Below are positions 7,120-14,745 of a stretch of 64,000 nt of DNA, in pieces. The stretch is from the NCBI GenBank assembly GCA_038405045.1, contig JBBZIV010000001.1:620001-684000 (forward strand). The letters are read 5' to 3'. The notes beneath the pieces are model-generated. The model saw only the letters and a program-made list of their open reading frames with translations. It ran no database searches and was not told the origin of the DNA. Each line of letters opens with the position of its first letter. The first letter of the stretch is position 1. The stretch comes from Sporobacter sp038405045. GTDB taxonomy: Bacteria > Bacillota > Clostridia > Oscillospirales > Oscillospiraceae. The position numbers and the translations under genes were made by a program.

Positions 7120-7741
7120 TTTGATCACCTATAAAATGATTTGGTAAAAGCGTTTCGAAAAATTCAGTGCGCATCAGGCGCGGCGCCTTGTGCCAGTTGC
7201 CTGCGTCAAGCAAAGCCTGATAGCCGCAAGCAGGGGGGACGCGCCAGTCAAAATATGGGCGTTGCGGCTCGGCATAGCGGCTTAAAATGGCCATTAGCGT
7301 TCCGCCATGGGCGGCAATCACAAGCCGAGACGCACCGTGCTCAATGGCCTCATGGACAATCGTGTCAAACGCGCGACAGGTGCGATTTGAAAATTCGTCG
7401 AGCTGCTCGCCGTTCGGGCAGCGCGCCGTGCAGCCGCTGTCTACCCAACGGCGGTAGTCGGCATCTTGGGCCATTTCATCGGCTGTGCGGCCTTCAAAAT
7501 CGCCGAAATCCATTTCTCGAAGGTCGGCGCAAATGATGCATTCGGCGTTTGGAAATTTTATGTGTGCCGTCTCTACAGCGCGGCGCATCGGACTGACATA
7601 AACGGTTTGGACGTCGGGCAGAATGCCGGTTGACGCGGCAAAGGCGGCTCCCGCCGGGCTGAGCGGCTCATCCGTTATACCGACGTACCGCTTTTCCTGA
7701 TTGCTTTTCGTCGCGCCGTGCCGTAAAAAAACAACGTCCAT
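7112..7741 (-). CDS. Histidine phosphatase, likely alpha-ribazole phosphatase (CobC-like)
   Basis: Phosphoglycerate-mutase-fold phosphatase of 209 residues with the phospho-accepting RHG motif at residues 7-9, a second Arg in SPMRRAVETA, the acid in REMDFGDFEG and the second catalytic His in AAHGGTL. The GDFEG pattern and its place in a cobalamin operon suggest it removes the phosphate from alpha-ribazole phosphate or adenosylcobalamin phosphate. General phosphatase function is sure; the substrate is inferred from context. It overlaps cobA downstream. Confidence 0.88.
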   Translation of the reverse strand: MDVVFLRHGATKSNQEKRYVGITDEPLSPAGAAFAASTGILPDVQTVYVSPMRRAVETAHIKFPNAECIICADLREMDFGDFEGRTADEMAQDADYRRWVDSGCTARCPNGEQLDEFSNRTCRAFDTIVHEAIEHGASRLVIAAHGGTLMAILSRYAEPQRPYFDWRVPPACGYQALLDAGNWHKAPRLMRTEFFETLLPNHFIGDQNV

Positions 7742-7755
7742 TAAAAATGCACCCT

Positions 7756-8100
7756 TTAGCCTTTAATCACAGCTGGAATACCGCAGCAGATACGGACGAC
7801 CTTCTCTGCCTGAGATGCAAGCTCAACGCACAGGCGGCCTGTCGCCTCGCGGGCAAAGCGCTCAGCCCTGTCAACAGGGACGATACCGCTGCCGACTTCA
7901 TTGCAGATGACAACCTTTTTCTCAAGCAGCACCGGCAGAAGGTCCATATACGCACCCTGACGCGCTGTTACAAGATTCTGCAGATTATAGACGACTGGTT
8001 TGTCGTCAATGACGGCGTCTGCCATCTCATCGTCGGAATAGCCAAGCGTTTTCACATAACCGCGTTTTCCGCCGCCGAGACCGCCAATAACAAATATCAC
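7756..8100 (-). CDS. Short CobU-like nucleotide-binding protein
   Basis: A 114-residue relative of adenosylcobinamide kinase CobU. It keeps a P-loop-like start (GGLGGGKRGYV, residues 6-16) and the C-terminal CobU block (NEVGSGIVPVDRAERFAREATGR, shown as NEVGSGIVPVD and ERFAREATGRL, then EKVVRICCGIPAVIKG), but lacks much of the middle of a ~170-residue CobU, including the guanylylation-site region. The same operon also encodes a full-length CobU, so this is a diverged second copy, not a replacement. The GTG start follows the cobS stop by two bases with AAAGGTGG upstream. It may be a kinase on another intermediate or a regulatory partner; unknown. Confidence 0.75.
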   Translation of the reverse strand: MIFVIGGLGGGKRGYVKTLGYSDDEMADAVIDDKPVVYNLQNLVTARQGAYMDLLPVLLEKKVVICNEVGSGIVPVDRAERFAREATGRLCVELASQAEKVVRICCGIPAVIKG

Positions 8101-8102
8101 GA

Positions 8103-8870
8103 TTAAACCACCTTTTCGACAATGACAATAGAAGCCAGCATGGCCAGCTCACAAAGCTGGAGGAAAAAACCGGCCAAATCACCGCTCATGCCGCCAAACT
8201 GGCGCCGCGACATAACGGTCAGATAGATGAGACAGAGGAAAGCAGCAAGAAGCATCATGCCGCCGGTGAGGGGGGCCGTCAGCAGCAGCCAGACGGTAGT
8301 ACCAGTGAAAATAAAACCCAGAATAATCACGGAAACCGTTTTATCAGCCGAATCCTTAAAGGAACTGAGCAGCCCTTTGTCAGCGTTTGTATTGAGCAGG
8401 AGAACAGAAAGACCGGACAGGCAGCGGCAGAGGACATAGATCAGCCCGAGGAGCAGCGGCGTAATCGGCGTGATGAGCAGCTCAGACGCGATGCCGACGT
8501 ATAAAACGAGATAGGACACAGCGCCGATGACGGCAAAAGCCCCGGCACGGGGGTCTTTGAGAATTTCGCGTTTGCGCGCGGGCGGCGCGTGGGAGGATAG
8601 CGCGTCCATCGTGTCGCACAGGCCATCCAAATGGATGCCGCCGGTGACGGCGACGGGGACGAGCGCGAGCCCGACGGACCGGAGCAGAACACCAAAATCA
8701 AATGTCTGACAGACAGCGAGCCAAGCCCAGACAAAAAGACCGACGACAGCCCCGATGAAGGGGAACATCGCAAGCATGTAGCGCATGTTGTCGTCGTGCC
8801 ACTTCAGTGTCGGCATAGGCAGGCGCGAAAACATTGAAAATGAAAACAGAAAGGAGCGGATAAAACTCAT
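8103..8870 (-). CDS. cobS: Adenosylcobinamide-GDP ribazoletransferase (cobalamin synthase)
   Basis: Membrane enzyme of 255 residues joining adenosylcobinamide-GDP to alpha-ribazole (phosphate), the last bond of the lower ligand. Family motifs are TGGIHLDGLCDTMDAL (Asp-rich Mg site), KDPRAGAFAVIG and GGMSGDLAGFFLQL; five to six hydrophobic segments span the rest, so it is an integral inner membrane protein. The ATG overlaps the cobU stop (ATGA). It acts between CobU/CobT products upstream and the phosphatase downstream. Confidence 0.95.
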   Translation of the reverse strand: MSFIRSFLFSFSMFSRLPMPTLKWHDDNMRYMLAMFPFIGAVVGLFVWAWLAVCQTFDFGVLLRSVGLALVPVAVTGGIHLDGLCDTMDALSSHAPPARKREILKDPRAGAFAVIGAVSYLVLYVGIASELLITPITPLLLGLIYVLCRCLSGLSVLLLNTNADKGLLSSFKDSADKTVSVIILGFIFTGTTVWLLLTAPLTGGMMLLAAFLCLIYLTVMSRRQFGGMSGDLAGFFLQLCELAMLASIVIVEKVV

Positions 8871-9388
8871 AGGGCGGCCTCCCGAAGCGGCAGCGGAATC
8901 CCGCAGACGAGCTCATAAATACACGCGCATCGCGCGGCGATAACGTTGTTGACAGCGGCCAGTGCCGCGATATAGCGCGCTGTTTCGGGGTCGTAGGCTA
9001 CGCCGTCGGAAAAAACGTCGTTTGTGACGATGACGAGGTTTTCGCACTGCTGTTCAAGCGCCAGAACGCCCGACAAAACAGCTTCAACCGTCTTGTCACC
9101 GGCGCCGCCGACGGCAAAAAGCTCGTTAGCGGTGAGGTTGCCCAGGCATTCCAGCAAAACAGTACCGCGCTCCGGCAGGCGCAGACCGGCAAGGCTCGTG
9201 TAGCGCTCCTTCGTTGTGAAGCCTTTTTCGGCACGCATTGTCCGGTGCTTTTCAATACGCAGGAGGTCTTCTTTATCAAAGGGCATCATCGTGGCGACAT
9301 AATAGCGCGGCAACGGCAGGGAAATGGCCAGGGATTCGGCGTATTCGCTTTTGCCGCTGGCAGCGCCGCCGATGACGAGTGTGAGCAT
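8867..9388 (-). CDS. cobU: Bifunctional adenosylcobinamide kinase / guanylyltransferase
   Basis: Phosphorylates adenosylcobinamide and then adds GMP, giving adenosylcobinamide-GDP. The 173-residue length is normal. Motifs are the P-loop GGAASGKS (residues 7-14), the RIEKHRTMRAEKGF block containing the His that accepts GMP in the family, and LLECLGNLTANEL corresponding to the CobU LxDCLxxxxxN motif. It starts at the ATG overlapping the cobT stop and itself overlaps cobS. Together with cobT and cobS it forms a complete nucleotide-loop assembly set. Confidence 0.92.
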   Translation of the reverse strand: MLTLVIGGAASGKSEYAESLAISLPLPRYYVATMMPFDKEDLLRIEKHRTMRAEKGFTTKERYTSLAGLRLPERGTVLLECLGNLTANELFAVGGAGDKTVEAVLSGVLALEQQCENLVIVTNDVFSDGVAYDPETARYIAALAAVNNVIAARCACIYELVCGIPLPLREAAL

Positions 9389-10452
9389 TATAACCCTCCC
9401 TGCGGCGTGTAAGCATCCATGCCGATATCGGAAAAAGAAGACGAGCCGTGATAAACGGCCAGCGCGAGGTCAAGCAGCGGCAAAAGGGCCACAGCGCCCG
9501 TCCCTTCGCCGAGGCGCATTTCGCCGTGAATAATTGGCTGAAGAGACAAGGCCTCCAAGAGCATTTTACCCGCGGGCTCGTCGGAGACGTGGCTGGCCAC
9601 CATCGCGTCAACCGCCTTCGGGCACAGGCGATGGGCCAAAAGCGCACTGACGGCGCTGATGATCCCGTCTACAATAATAGGCATCCTGTATAATGCCCCA
9701 CCGAGGAAAATGCCGGTCATCCCGGCGATATCAAAACCACCGAGCTTTGAGAGCACGTCCAGCGCGTCAGAAGGGTCGGGGTTGTTGACGGCAAGAGCCT
9801 TCTCAATGACAGCCTTTTTCCGGGCCAAGGCCTCGTCGGAGAGCCCGGCACCGCGCCCCGTGACGGCGGCAGCCGGCTTTTGCAGCAGTACCGACGCGAC
9901 GGCACTTGACGTCGTCGTATTACCGATCCCCATTTCGCCGGTGGCGATGATCTGATAACCCTGATCCCGGCACAGGCGGACAAGGTCAATACCGGCCTCG
10001 ATGGCGGATAGCGCCTCAGCGCGCGTCATGGCTGGGCCTGCGGCAATATTGCGCGTCCCGTCGGCAATGTGGCGGTCGAGCAGCAGGGGGCTCACATAGC
10101 GCTCGGCCATGCCCATATCAACGGGAATAACGTCCGCGTGCGCGGCCTCTGCCATGCGGCAAACGGATGTCTGTTTTTTCGTCAGATTTTCTGCGACAAG
10201 TCGCGTAATCTCGCTGCCGGACTGCGACACACCTTCGCAAACAACACCGTTGTCGGCACAGAGGACGAGGACGGCGCGCTTGTTGATAAAGACATCGGCA
10301 CTGCCCGTAATTCCAGCAAGCCGAACAATAACCTTTTCGAGCAGGCCGAGGCTGCCAAGCGGCTTGGCGATCCCGTCCCAGCGCTGTTGCGCCAGCGCCA
10401 TCGCTTCAAGGCTGGCACCCGTTATGTGCTGATTGAGGCTTGAAATATCCAT
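9388..10452 (-). CDS. cobT: Nicotinate-nucleotide--dimethylbenzimidazole phosphoribosyltransferase
   Basis: Makes the alpha-ribazole phosphate of the lower ligand from a benzimidazole or other base and nicotinate mononucleotide. The 354-residue protein has the family blocks KPLGSLGLLEK, LCADNGVVCEGVSQSG, GEMGIGNTTTSSAV and, near the C-terminus, MRLGEGTGAVALLPLLDLAL, whose Glu corresponds to the catalytic base. It is first in the cob operon, preceded by its own promoter and an attenuator-like terminator. No corrin-ring genes are in the window, so the operon fits cobinamide salvage or late-stage synthesis. Confidence 0.96.
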   Translation of the reverse strand: MDISSLNQHITGASLEAMALAQQRWDGIAKPLGSLGLLEKVIVRLAGITGSADVFINKRAVLVLCADNGVVCEGVSQSGSEITRLVAENLTKKQTSVCRMAEAAHADVIPVDMGMAERYVSPLLLDRHIADGTRNIAAGPAMTRAEALSAIEAGIDLVRLCRDQGYQIIATGEMGIGNTTTSSAVASVLLQKPAAAVTGRGAGLSDEALARKKAVIEKALAVNNPDPSDALDVLSKLGGFDIAGMTGIFLGGALYRMPIIVDGIISAVSALLAHRLCPKAVDAMVASHVSDEPAGKMLLEALSLQPIIHGEMRLGEGTGAVALLPLLDLALAVYHGSSSFSDIGMDAYTPQGGL

Positions 10453-10484
10453 AGTGTATCCTTATCTGGCGTCGAAATAGGGTT

Positions 10485-10512
10485 AAGAAAAAACTCTCCG
10501 GTGACGGAGAGT
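10485..10512 (-). terminator. Terminator-like attenuator in the cobT leader
   Basis: On the minus strand an 8-bp perfect stem ACTCTCCG / CGGAGAGT with a 4-nt loop is followed by TTTTTTC. It lies between the cob promoter (10571-10599) and the cobT start (10452), so it must be read through to express the operon. Upstream leader bases are very GC-rich and can fold (CATGCC pairing with GGCGTG). Confidence 0.7.
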
Positions 10513-10570
10513 GTCGCACAAAAGCACGCCCGCGCCGGCCCGGCTTCCCCGGCATGTCGATTTTTTCACC

Positions 10571-10599
10571 ATTTTATCGGCAGCGTGCTGTTTTGTCAA
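10571..10599 (-). promoter_or_regulatory. Promoter of the cob operon
   Basis: Minus-strand TTGACA (10594-10599), 17-nt spacer, TAAAAT (10571-10576). It is about 120 nt upstream of cobT, leaving a short leader that contains the terminator at 10485-10512. Confidence 0.75.
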
Positions 10600-10634
10600 G
10601 TGCTGTCGGCCTTTGCGGCCTTTCACAGCGTTTA

Positions 10635-10663
10635 TTGACAAGGATGGCGAATCATGCTAACGT
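10635..10663 (+). promoter_or_regulatory. Candidate promoter of the isomerase/amidohydrolase pair
   Basis: TTGACA at 10635-10640 with a 17-nt spacer to TAACGT at 10658-10663, only 22 nt before the start codon at 10686. The -35 is perfect, the -10 poor. Confidence 0.5.
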
Positions 10664-10685
10664 TATCATGTTTTGAGGTGATAAA

Positions 10686-11462
10686 ATGGCTATACAAACC
10701 GGCGACCTTCAAGGCCGCCTGTATCTGTCGACGCTGGCTGACGACGCGCCGAAAACAGCGCGCGAAAACGGGTTCGGACTGGAAATTGCCGAATTCTGCA
10801 CGGCGTCGAATATGGACGCTGATTTTGCGCTGTGGGACGGCGTTGCCAGAGAGAAAATCAGCGGCGTCGATCGCCTTGTTCTGCATGCGCCGTTTAACGA
10901 ACTGTGCCCGTCTGCCATCGACCCGCTTGTGCTTGACGTTGCCAAAAGGCGCTACGAGCAGGCAGTCAAGCTGGCTGGAAGCTACGGCATTAACAGAATC
11001 GTCGTCCACTCCGGATACATACCGCTCGTGTATTTTAAAGAGTATTTCGTTGAGCGCTCCGTCACGTTTTGGCGCGACTTTTTAAAAGATAAGCCGAGCG
11101 ATTTATGTCTTGTCCTCGAAAATGTCCTTGAGGATTCTCCCCAGCAGCTCATTGACATCGTCCGCCTCGTTGACGACAAGCGGCTTCGCCTGTGCATTGA
11201 CGTCGGTCACGCCAATATCATGCGCCGGGACATAACGCTTGAAGCGTGGACGCAAGCTGTCCTGCCATACCTCGGCCACGCGCACCTGCACAACAACGCG
11301 GGCACCTGGGACGACCATGCCGGCCTGGACGACGGCGTCATCGACATGGAGACGATCATACGCATCATCGCCGAGGGCCAAAAAGACGCAACGCTGACAC
11401 TTGAAACACGCGAGGCCGAGCCATCTGTCGCCTGGCTGCGTGAGAAAGGGTTTATACAGTGA
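10686..11462 (+). CDS. Sugar phosphate isomerase/epimerase family protein (TIM barrel)
   Basis: 258-residue xylose-isomerase-like TIM barrel (AP-endonuclease-2 superfamily). Supporting strands are RLVLHAPFNELCPSA, INRIVVHSGYIP, LCLVLENVLEDSPQQL, LRLCIDVGHANI and LGHAHLHNN, with the Glu, Asp and His residues that bind the divalent metal in this fold, and a final ATLTLETREAE. The ATG has GAGGTG five bases upstream. The stop codon overlaps the GTG start of the amidohydrolase, so the two are translationally coupled and probably act on the same substrate. Which sugar or polyol is involved cannot be told. Confidence 0.85.
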   Translation: MAIQTGDLQGRLYLSTLADDAPKTARENGFGLEIAEFCTASNMDADFALWDGVAREKISGVDRLVLHAPFNELCPSAIDPLVLDVAKRRYEQAVKLAGSYGINRIVVHSGYIPLVYFKEYFVERSVTFWRDFLKDKPSDLCLVLENVLEDSPQQLIDIVRLVDDKRLRLCIDVGHANIMRRDITLEAWTQAVLPYLGHAHLHNNAGTWDDHAGLDDGVIDMETIIRIIAEGQKDATLTLETREAEPSVAWLREKGFIQ

Positions 11463-12307
11463 AATACGAGTGCCACGGTCACATCATCGCTGACGGCGTC
11501 AGCTACGCCGACGCGATGCGCCGCCATAAAAACGGCGTTGACGAGGCGACCGTCCGAGATCATTTAAAAGCGGTTGTTGGCAGCGGTATCGGCTTTTACC
11601 GCGACGGGGGAGACAAGTACATGGTTTCCGCGTTTGCCAAGCAGATCGCGCCGGAATATGGCCTTGATTACCGCACGCCGATTTATATCACACACATGAA
11701 GGGGTATTACGGCGGGATGTACGGCCTTGCCTTCGAGACGATGGCGGAATTCAAAGAGCTTGTTCTGCGGGCGAAGGCGCTGTCGGCCGACTTTATCAAA
11801 ATCACCGTCACCGGTATGCTGGACTTTAACGACGGCGGCGCGATTATGGGGCCTATCTTACCGACATCGGTGCTGCGTGAGGCTGTCAACATCGCCAAGG
11901 GCGAGGGCTTTGCTGTCATGGCCCACTGCAACGGTGCAGAAAACATGAAAAACGCCATGGAGGCGGGCGTTTCCAGCATCGAACACGGCTTCTGGCCGGA
12001 CAGTTCGGTCATCGACTGGTTTCTTCAGACGAAGGTCGTCTGGGTACCAACGGCCGTGACGGCTTATAACCTCATCGGTGATGATCGGTATGACGGTACA
12101 GTGATGAAAAATGTGCATGAGGCGCAGAAAGCGGTATTAACTGAGGCTTATCAAAAAGGCGTCTTGATTGCCTCCGGCAGTGACTGCGGGGCGTACCGCG
12201 TCTTGCAAGGGGCGGGGACACGCGATGAATACGCGCTTCTGGCAAAGATGGGCATTGACCCCGCGCGCGGGAATGCGGCGATTGCCGAGCGCTTTCAAAG
12301 AAGCTAA
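11459..12307 (+). CDS. Amidohydrolase family protein
   Basis: 282-residue metal-dependent hydrolase of the amidohydrolase superfamily. The N-terminal CHGHII gives the first metal-binding His-X-His, FIKITVTGML supplies the candidate bridging Lys, and AHCNG, SIEHGFW and SGSDCGAY give the remaining His and the catalytic Asp. It lacks the N-terminal beta-sandwich of many relatives, as the barrel begins almost at residue 1. The GTG start overlaps the preceding stop (GTGA). A terminator follows. Substrate unknown; a cyclic amide, lactone or imidopeptide is possible. Confidence 0.85.
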   Translation: MKYECHGHIIADGVSYADAMRRHKNGVDEATVRDHLKAVVGSGIGFYRDGGDKYMVSAFAKQIAPEYGLDYRTPIYITHMKGYYGGMYGLAFETMAEFKELVLRAKALSADFIKITVTGMLDFNDGGAIMGPILPTSVLREAVNIAKGEGFAVMAHCNGAENMKNAMEAGVSSIEHGFWPDSSVIDWFLQTKVVWVPTAVTAYNLIGDDRYDGTVMKNVHEAQKAVLTEAYQKGVLIASGSDCGAYRVLQGAGTRDEYALLAKMGIDPARGNAAIAERFQRS

Positions 12308-12313
12308 ACCTAA

Positions 12314-12357
12314 AAAAATCAGTCCGCCCGGCATGATGTGCCGGGCGGACTTTCTCG
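12314..12357. terminator. Bidirectional terminator between amidohydrolase and chemoreceptor genes
   Basis: Thirteen-base-pair stem AGTCCGCCCGGCA / TGCCGGGCGGACT with a TGATG loop (12321-12351), T-rich downstream on the plus strand and a T-run on the minus strand. Confidence 0.9.
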
Positions 12358-12360
12358 TTA

Positions 12361-14349
12361 CTAGATTTTATATTTTTTGATTTCATTATAGAGGCTTGCC
12401 GACTGGGCGTACAGTTCCTGGCTGATTGAAGCGCTTTCCTCGGCTGTCGCCGTATTGTTCTGGACGACGGAGGAGATGGCGTTTAATCGCTGCTTGATTT
12501 CAAGAATAGCCGACGCCTGCTCGTTGGAGGCCGCCGTTATGTCGGCGTTCATTTCTTGCGCGAGTGTCGCTTTCTCGTCAACAGTATTTAACGTGTCTGC
12601 TGTTGCATTGGCAAGCTTTGTCCCTTGGCGGATGGTGTTAATCGTATTTGATATTAATTCATCCGTTTGCTTGGCGGCGTCGGCACTGCGGGACGCCAGC
12701 ATACGCACCTCATCGGCAACGACGGAGAAGCCTTTCCCGGCGGCACCGGCACGAGCCGCTTCTACGGCGGCGTTCAGAGCGAGGATGTTCGTTTGGAATG
12801 ATATATCATCAATGATTTTAATAATGCTCGAGATTTTTTCCGACGATGTATTAATGGCGCCCATCGCCTGCAGCAGCTGTTTCATAAAGCTGTTGCTCTC
12901 CGAAACGCTCTCCGCGGCTTCATTCATGTATTCGGTTGCTCGGGCGCCGTTTTCGGCGTTTCTGTATGCCTTGTCGGCAACATTCGTGACGGATTCGAAA
13001 AGCTCGTCAATCGCGCCGGACTGCTCCGTTGCCCCGCGGGAAAGCGCCTGCGACCCGTCGGACAGGTGCTGCGCCCCGGAAGAGACTTGTTCGGCAATGA
13101 CGCTGATATTTGAAACGGTGCCATGCAGCTGCAGGACGAGTTTGGAGACAATCTCCATAATCTTTTTATAGATACCCTGATGCGCTGTGGCGTCAACACG
13201 AATGCAGAGGTTATTCGTCTCGACAACGGCTTCTAAAGAGGCAGTATCGCGGGCGATGCGCTCAATCGACCCGACGGCTTTCTCCATGGAACGCGCAAGG
13301 GACCCAATTTCATTCTGACTGCGGACAGAGGCAAGGCTTACTGTGACAGCTGGGTCAATACTGCCGGTCTCAATGGCTTGCGCAGCCTGCACAACAGTGC
13401 AGAGCGGCCGTTTGATCTTTCTGTCGACGAGGAAAAAGGCAATCACGTCAAAAACGACCACAAGCGCCAGTGCGCCAAGGATGATGCTGCGCAGGTTGGA
13501 CGCGTACGACTGCTCAATGTCCGTGACCTTTGCGCCAGAAAAGAGAACGCCCAGAACGGTTGATCCGTCGGCGGCGAAGATCGGCTGATACGCCGTCACA
13601 TAGTTTTCACCGAGGATCGCTGTTTTACCGATATAGGACCGCTTATTCGTAATTACAACGTCGGCGACAGCGGCGCTGAGCTTCGTGCCGATAACGCGCT
13701 TGCCGTTTTGCATGATCGTCGTATTAATACGGACGTCACCGGAAAAAATCGTATAGTCGTTATTGGAGACCGTTTTTAATTGATCCAGAAACGTCGTGTC
13801 CGTCAGCGGAAACGCCACGGAAACAGCCCCTATAACAGCGCCGCTGTTGTCGGTAACGGGTGCAGCGGAAACGACGGACAAGCCAAGGGTTTCGTCGGAC
13901 CGGACACCGGAATACGTTTCACCGGCGAGCGCTGCTTTGATATCGGCCTGTTCGGCAAGCGAATCGCCTGATACGTCGGCGCCCTGTAAGCGGACAAGAA
14001 CGGTGCCGTAACGATCCGTAACGGTCACGCAGGCGTTTTGCAGCGCGCCGGAAAAGGCGGCAGCCCTCTGCGTGACGGCAGTGGCGTCACCGTATAACAC
14101 AGCGCTGACGAGCTGACCGTCCGAAGCGATGAGGACGGAATTTTTTTTGCTGCTGTCAGCCATATCGCTTATTTCATGACTCAAAAGAGATAAAGAAGAC
14201 TGAACTTCCGACTGTTTGATCGAACCGACAACATCATACATCGAGCGGATTGACAAGACGGCCGTCAAAGCGACGGATGCAAAAATCAAAACTGAAATAA
14301 AGATGAGCATTTGAATGCTGAGTTTATCAAGGTGAATTTTTTTTAACAT
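12361..14349 (-). CDS. Methyl-accepting chemotaxis protein
   Basis: Membrane chemoreceptor of 662 residues: TM1 at about residues 15-38, an extracytoplasmic Cache-type sensor domain (~40-280), TM2 (~285-307), a HAMP region and a cytoplasmic signalling coiled coil with the conserved tip NILALNAAVEAARAG and SVVADEVRMLASRSA. It would signal through CheW/CheA. I prefer the ATG at 14349, nine bases after AAGGG, over the ATG at 14358, which abuts that site. A sigma-D-like promoter lies upstream (14395-14421). No chemotaxis kinase genes are nearby. The ligand is unknown; Cache domains often bind small organic acids or amino acids. Confidence 0.95.
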   Translation of the reverse strand: MLKKIHLDKLSIQMLIFISVLIFASVALTAVLSIRSMYDVVGSIKQSEVQSSLSLLSHEISDMADSSKKNSVLIASDGQLVSAVLYGDATAVTQRAAAFSGALQNACVTVTDRYGTVLVRLQGADVSGDSLAEQADIKAALAGETYSGVRSDETLGLSVVSAAPVTDNSGAVIGAVSVAFPLTDTTFLDQLKTVSNNDYTIFSGDVRINTTIMQNGKRVIGTKLSAAVADVVITNKRSYIGKTAILGENYVTAYQPIFAADGSTVLGVLFSGAKVTDIEQSYASNLRSIILGALALVVVFDVIAFFLVDRKIKRPLCTVVQAAQAIETGSIDPAVTVSLASVRSQNEIGSLARSMEKAVGSIERIARDTASLEAVVETNNLCIRVDATAHQGIYKKIMEIVSKLVLQLHGTVSNISVIAEQVSSGAQHLSDGSQALSRGATEQSGAIDELFESVTNVADKAYRNAENGARATEYMNEAAESVSESNSFMKQLLQAMGAINTSSEKISSIIKIIDDISFQTNILALNAAVEAARAGAAGKGFSVVADEVRMLASRSADAAKQTDELISNTINTIRQGTKLANATADTLNTVDEKATLAQEMNADITAASNEQASAILEIKQRLNAISSVVQNNTATAEESASISQELYAQSASLYNEIKKYKI

Positions 14350-14394
14350 CGTCGTCATCCCTTTTCGCTTGGTGTAAAATTTGATCTAACATCT

Positions 14395-14421
14395 TTATCG
14401 GTTATATTTATAAATTCGTTA
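14395..14421 (-). promoter_or_regulatory. Sigma-D/sigma-28-like promoter of the chemoreceptor
   Basis: On the minus strand TAAC (14418-14421), exactly 15 nt, then ACCGATAA (14395-14402), against the motility sigma factor consensus TAAA-N15-GCCGATAT: 3 of 4 and 6 of 8 matches. It is about 45 nt before the chosen start codon. Confidence 0.6.
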
Positions 14422-14423
14422 AA

Positions 14424-14451
14424 TAAAAAACAATCCGTGTGAGCGGATTGT
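14424..14451 (-). terminator. Minus-strand terminator
   Basis: Stem ACAATCCG / CGGATTGT (8 bp, 6-nt loop) followed on the minus strand by six T. It lies upstream of the chemoreceptor promoter and would stop transcripts arriving from the GH18-SLH gene after they pass antisense through the small gene at 14530. Confidence 0.75.
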
Positions 14452-14529
14452 TGAAAAGTCTTTCTGTGCGCCAGTTTGACAAGGTCCGGTGCGTTTGATA
14501 AACTTCTGTTAATTTGAATTGAAAGGATC

Positions 14530-14721
14530 ATGACGATGGAGCGTTTTGTGCCGTTTGAGAAAATGTCAAAGCGACAAAAACGGGAGCAGCTTGCCCGCAA
14601 GCGCAGGACATGGGGCAGCCTGAACCCAGTCACCAGGCGGCCGGAAAATCCAAAAGCATATAACAGACCAAAAGCAAAACGCCGCCATGAAGAATTGAAA
14701 AACGATTCGATCGGTGATTGA
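14530..14721 (+). CDS. Small basic conserved protein
   Basis: 63-residue, very basic protein (about one third Lys/Arg) with no hydrophobic segment: blocks ERFVPFEKMSKRQKREQ, RTWGSLNPVTRRPENPKAYN and KAKRRHEELK. The core VPFEKMSK...WG.LNPVTR.PENPKAYNR pattern is one I associate with short hypothetical proteins widespread in Clostridia (from memory, unverified). A GAAAGGA site seven bases before the ATG and codon use like its neighbours support a real gene. It is oriented opposite to the genes on either side. Function unknown; nucleic-acid binding would fit the charge. Confidence 0.7.
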   Translation: MTMERFVPFEKMSKRQKREQLARKRRTWGSLNPVTRRPENPKAYNRPKAKRRHEELKNDSIGD

Positions 14722-14745
14722 ATTTGATATATCGTTTAGCGGCAG

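Noticed and set aside
10453..10680. Canonical cobalamin riboswitch before cobT
   Set aside because: The leader is too short and lacks the B12 box; only partial core-like strings are visible.
12455..13171. 238-codon plus-strand frame inside the first chemoreceptor
   Set aside because: Exactly antisense to the conserved signalling domain; no ribosome binding site; Ser/Ala-rich shadow composition.
14355..14633. 92-codon minus-strand frame upstream of the chemoreceptor
   Set aside because: Crosses the terminator and the small plus-strand gene; no ribosome binding site; the + strand gene has one.
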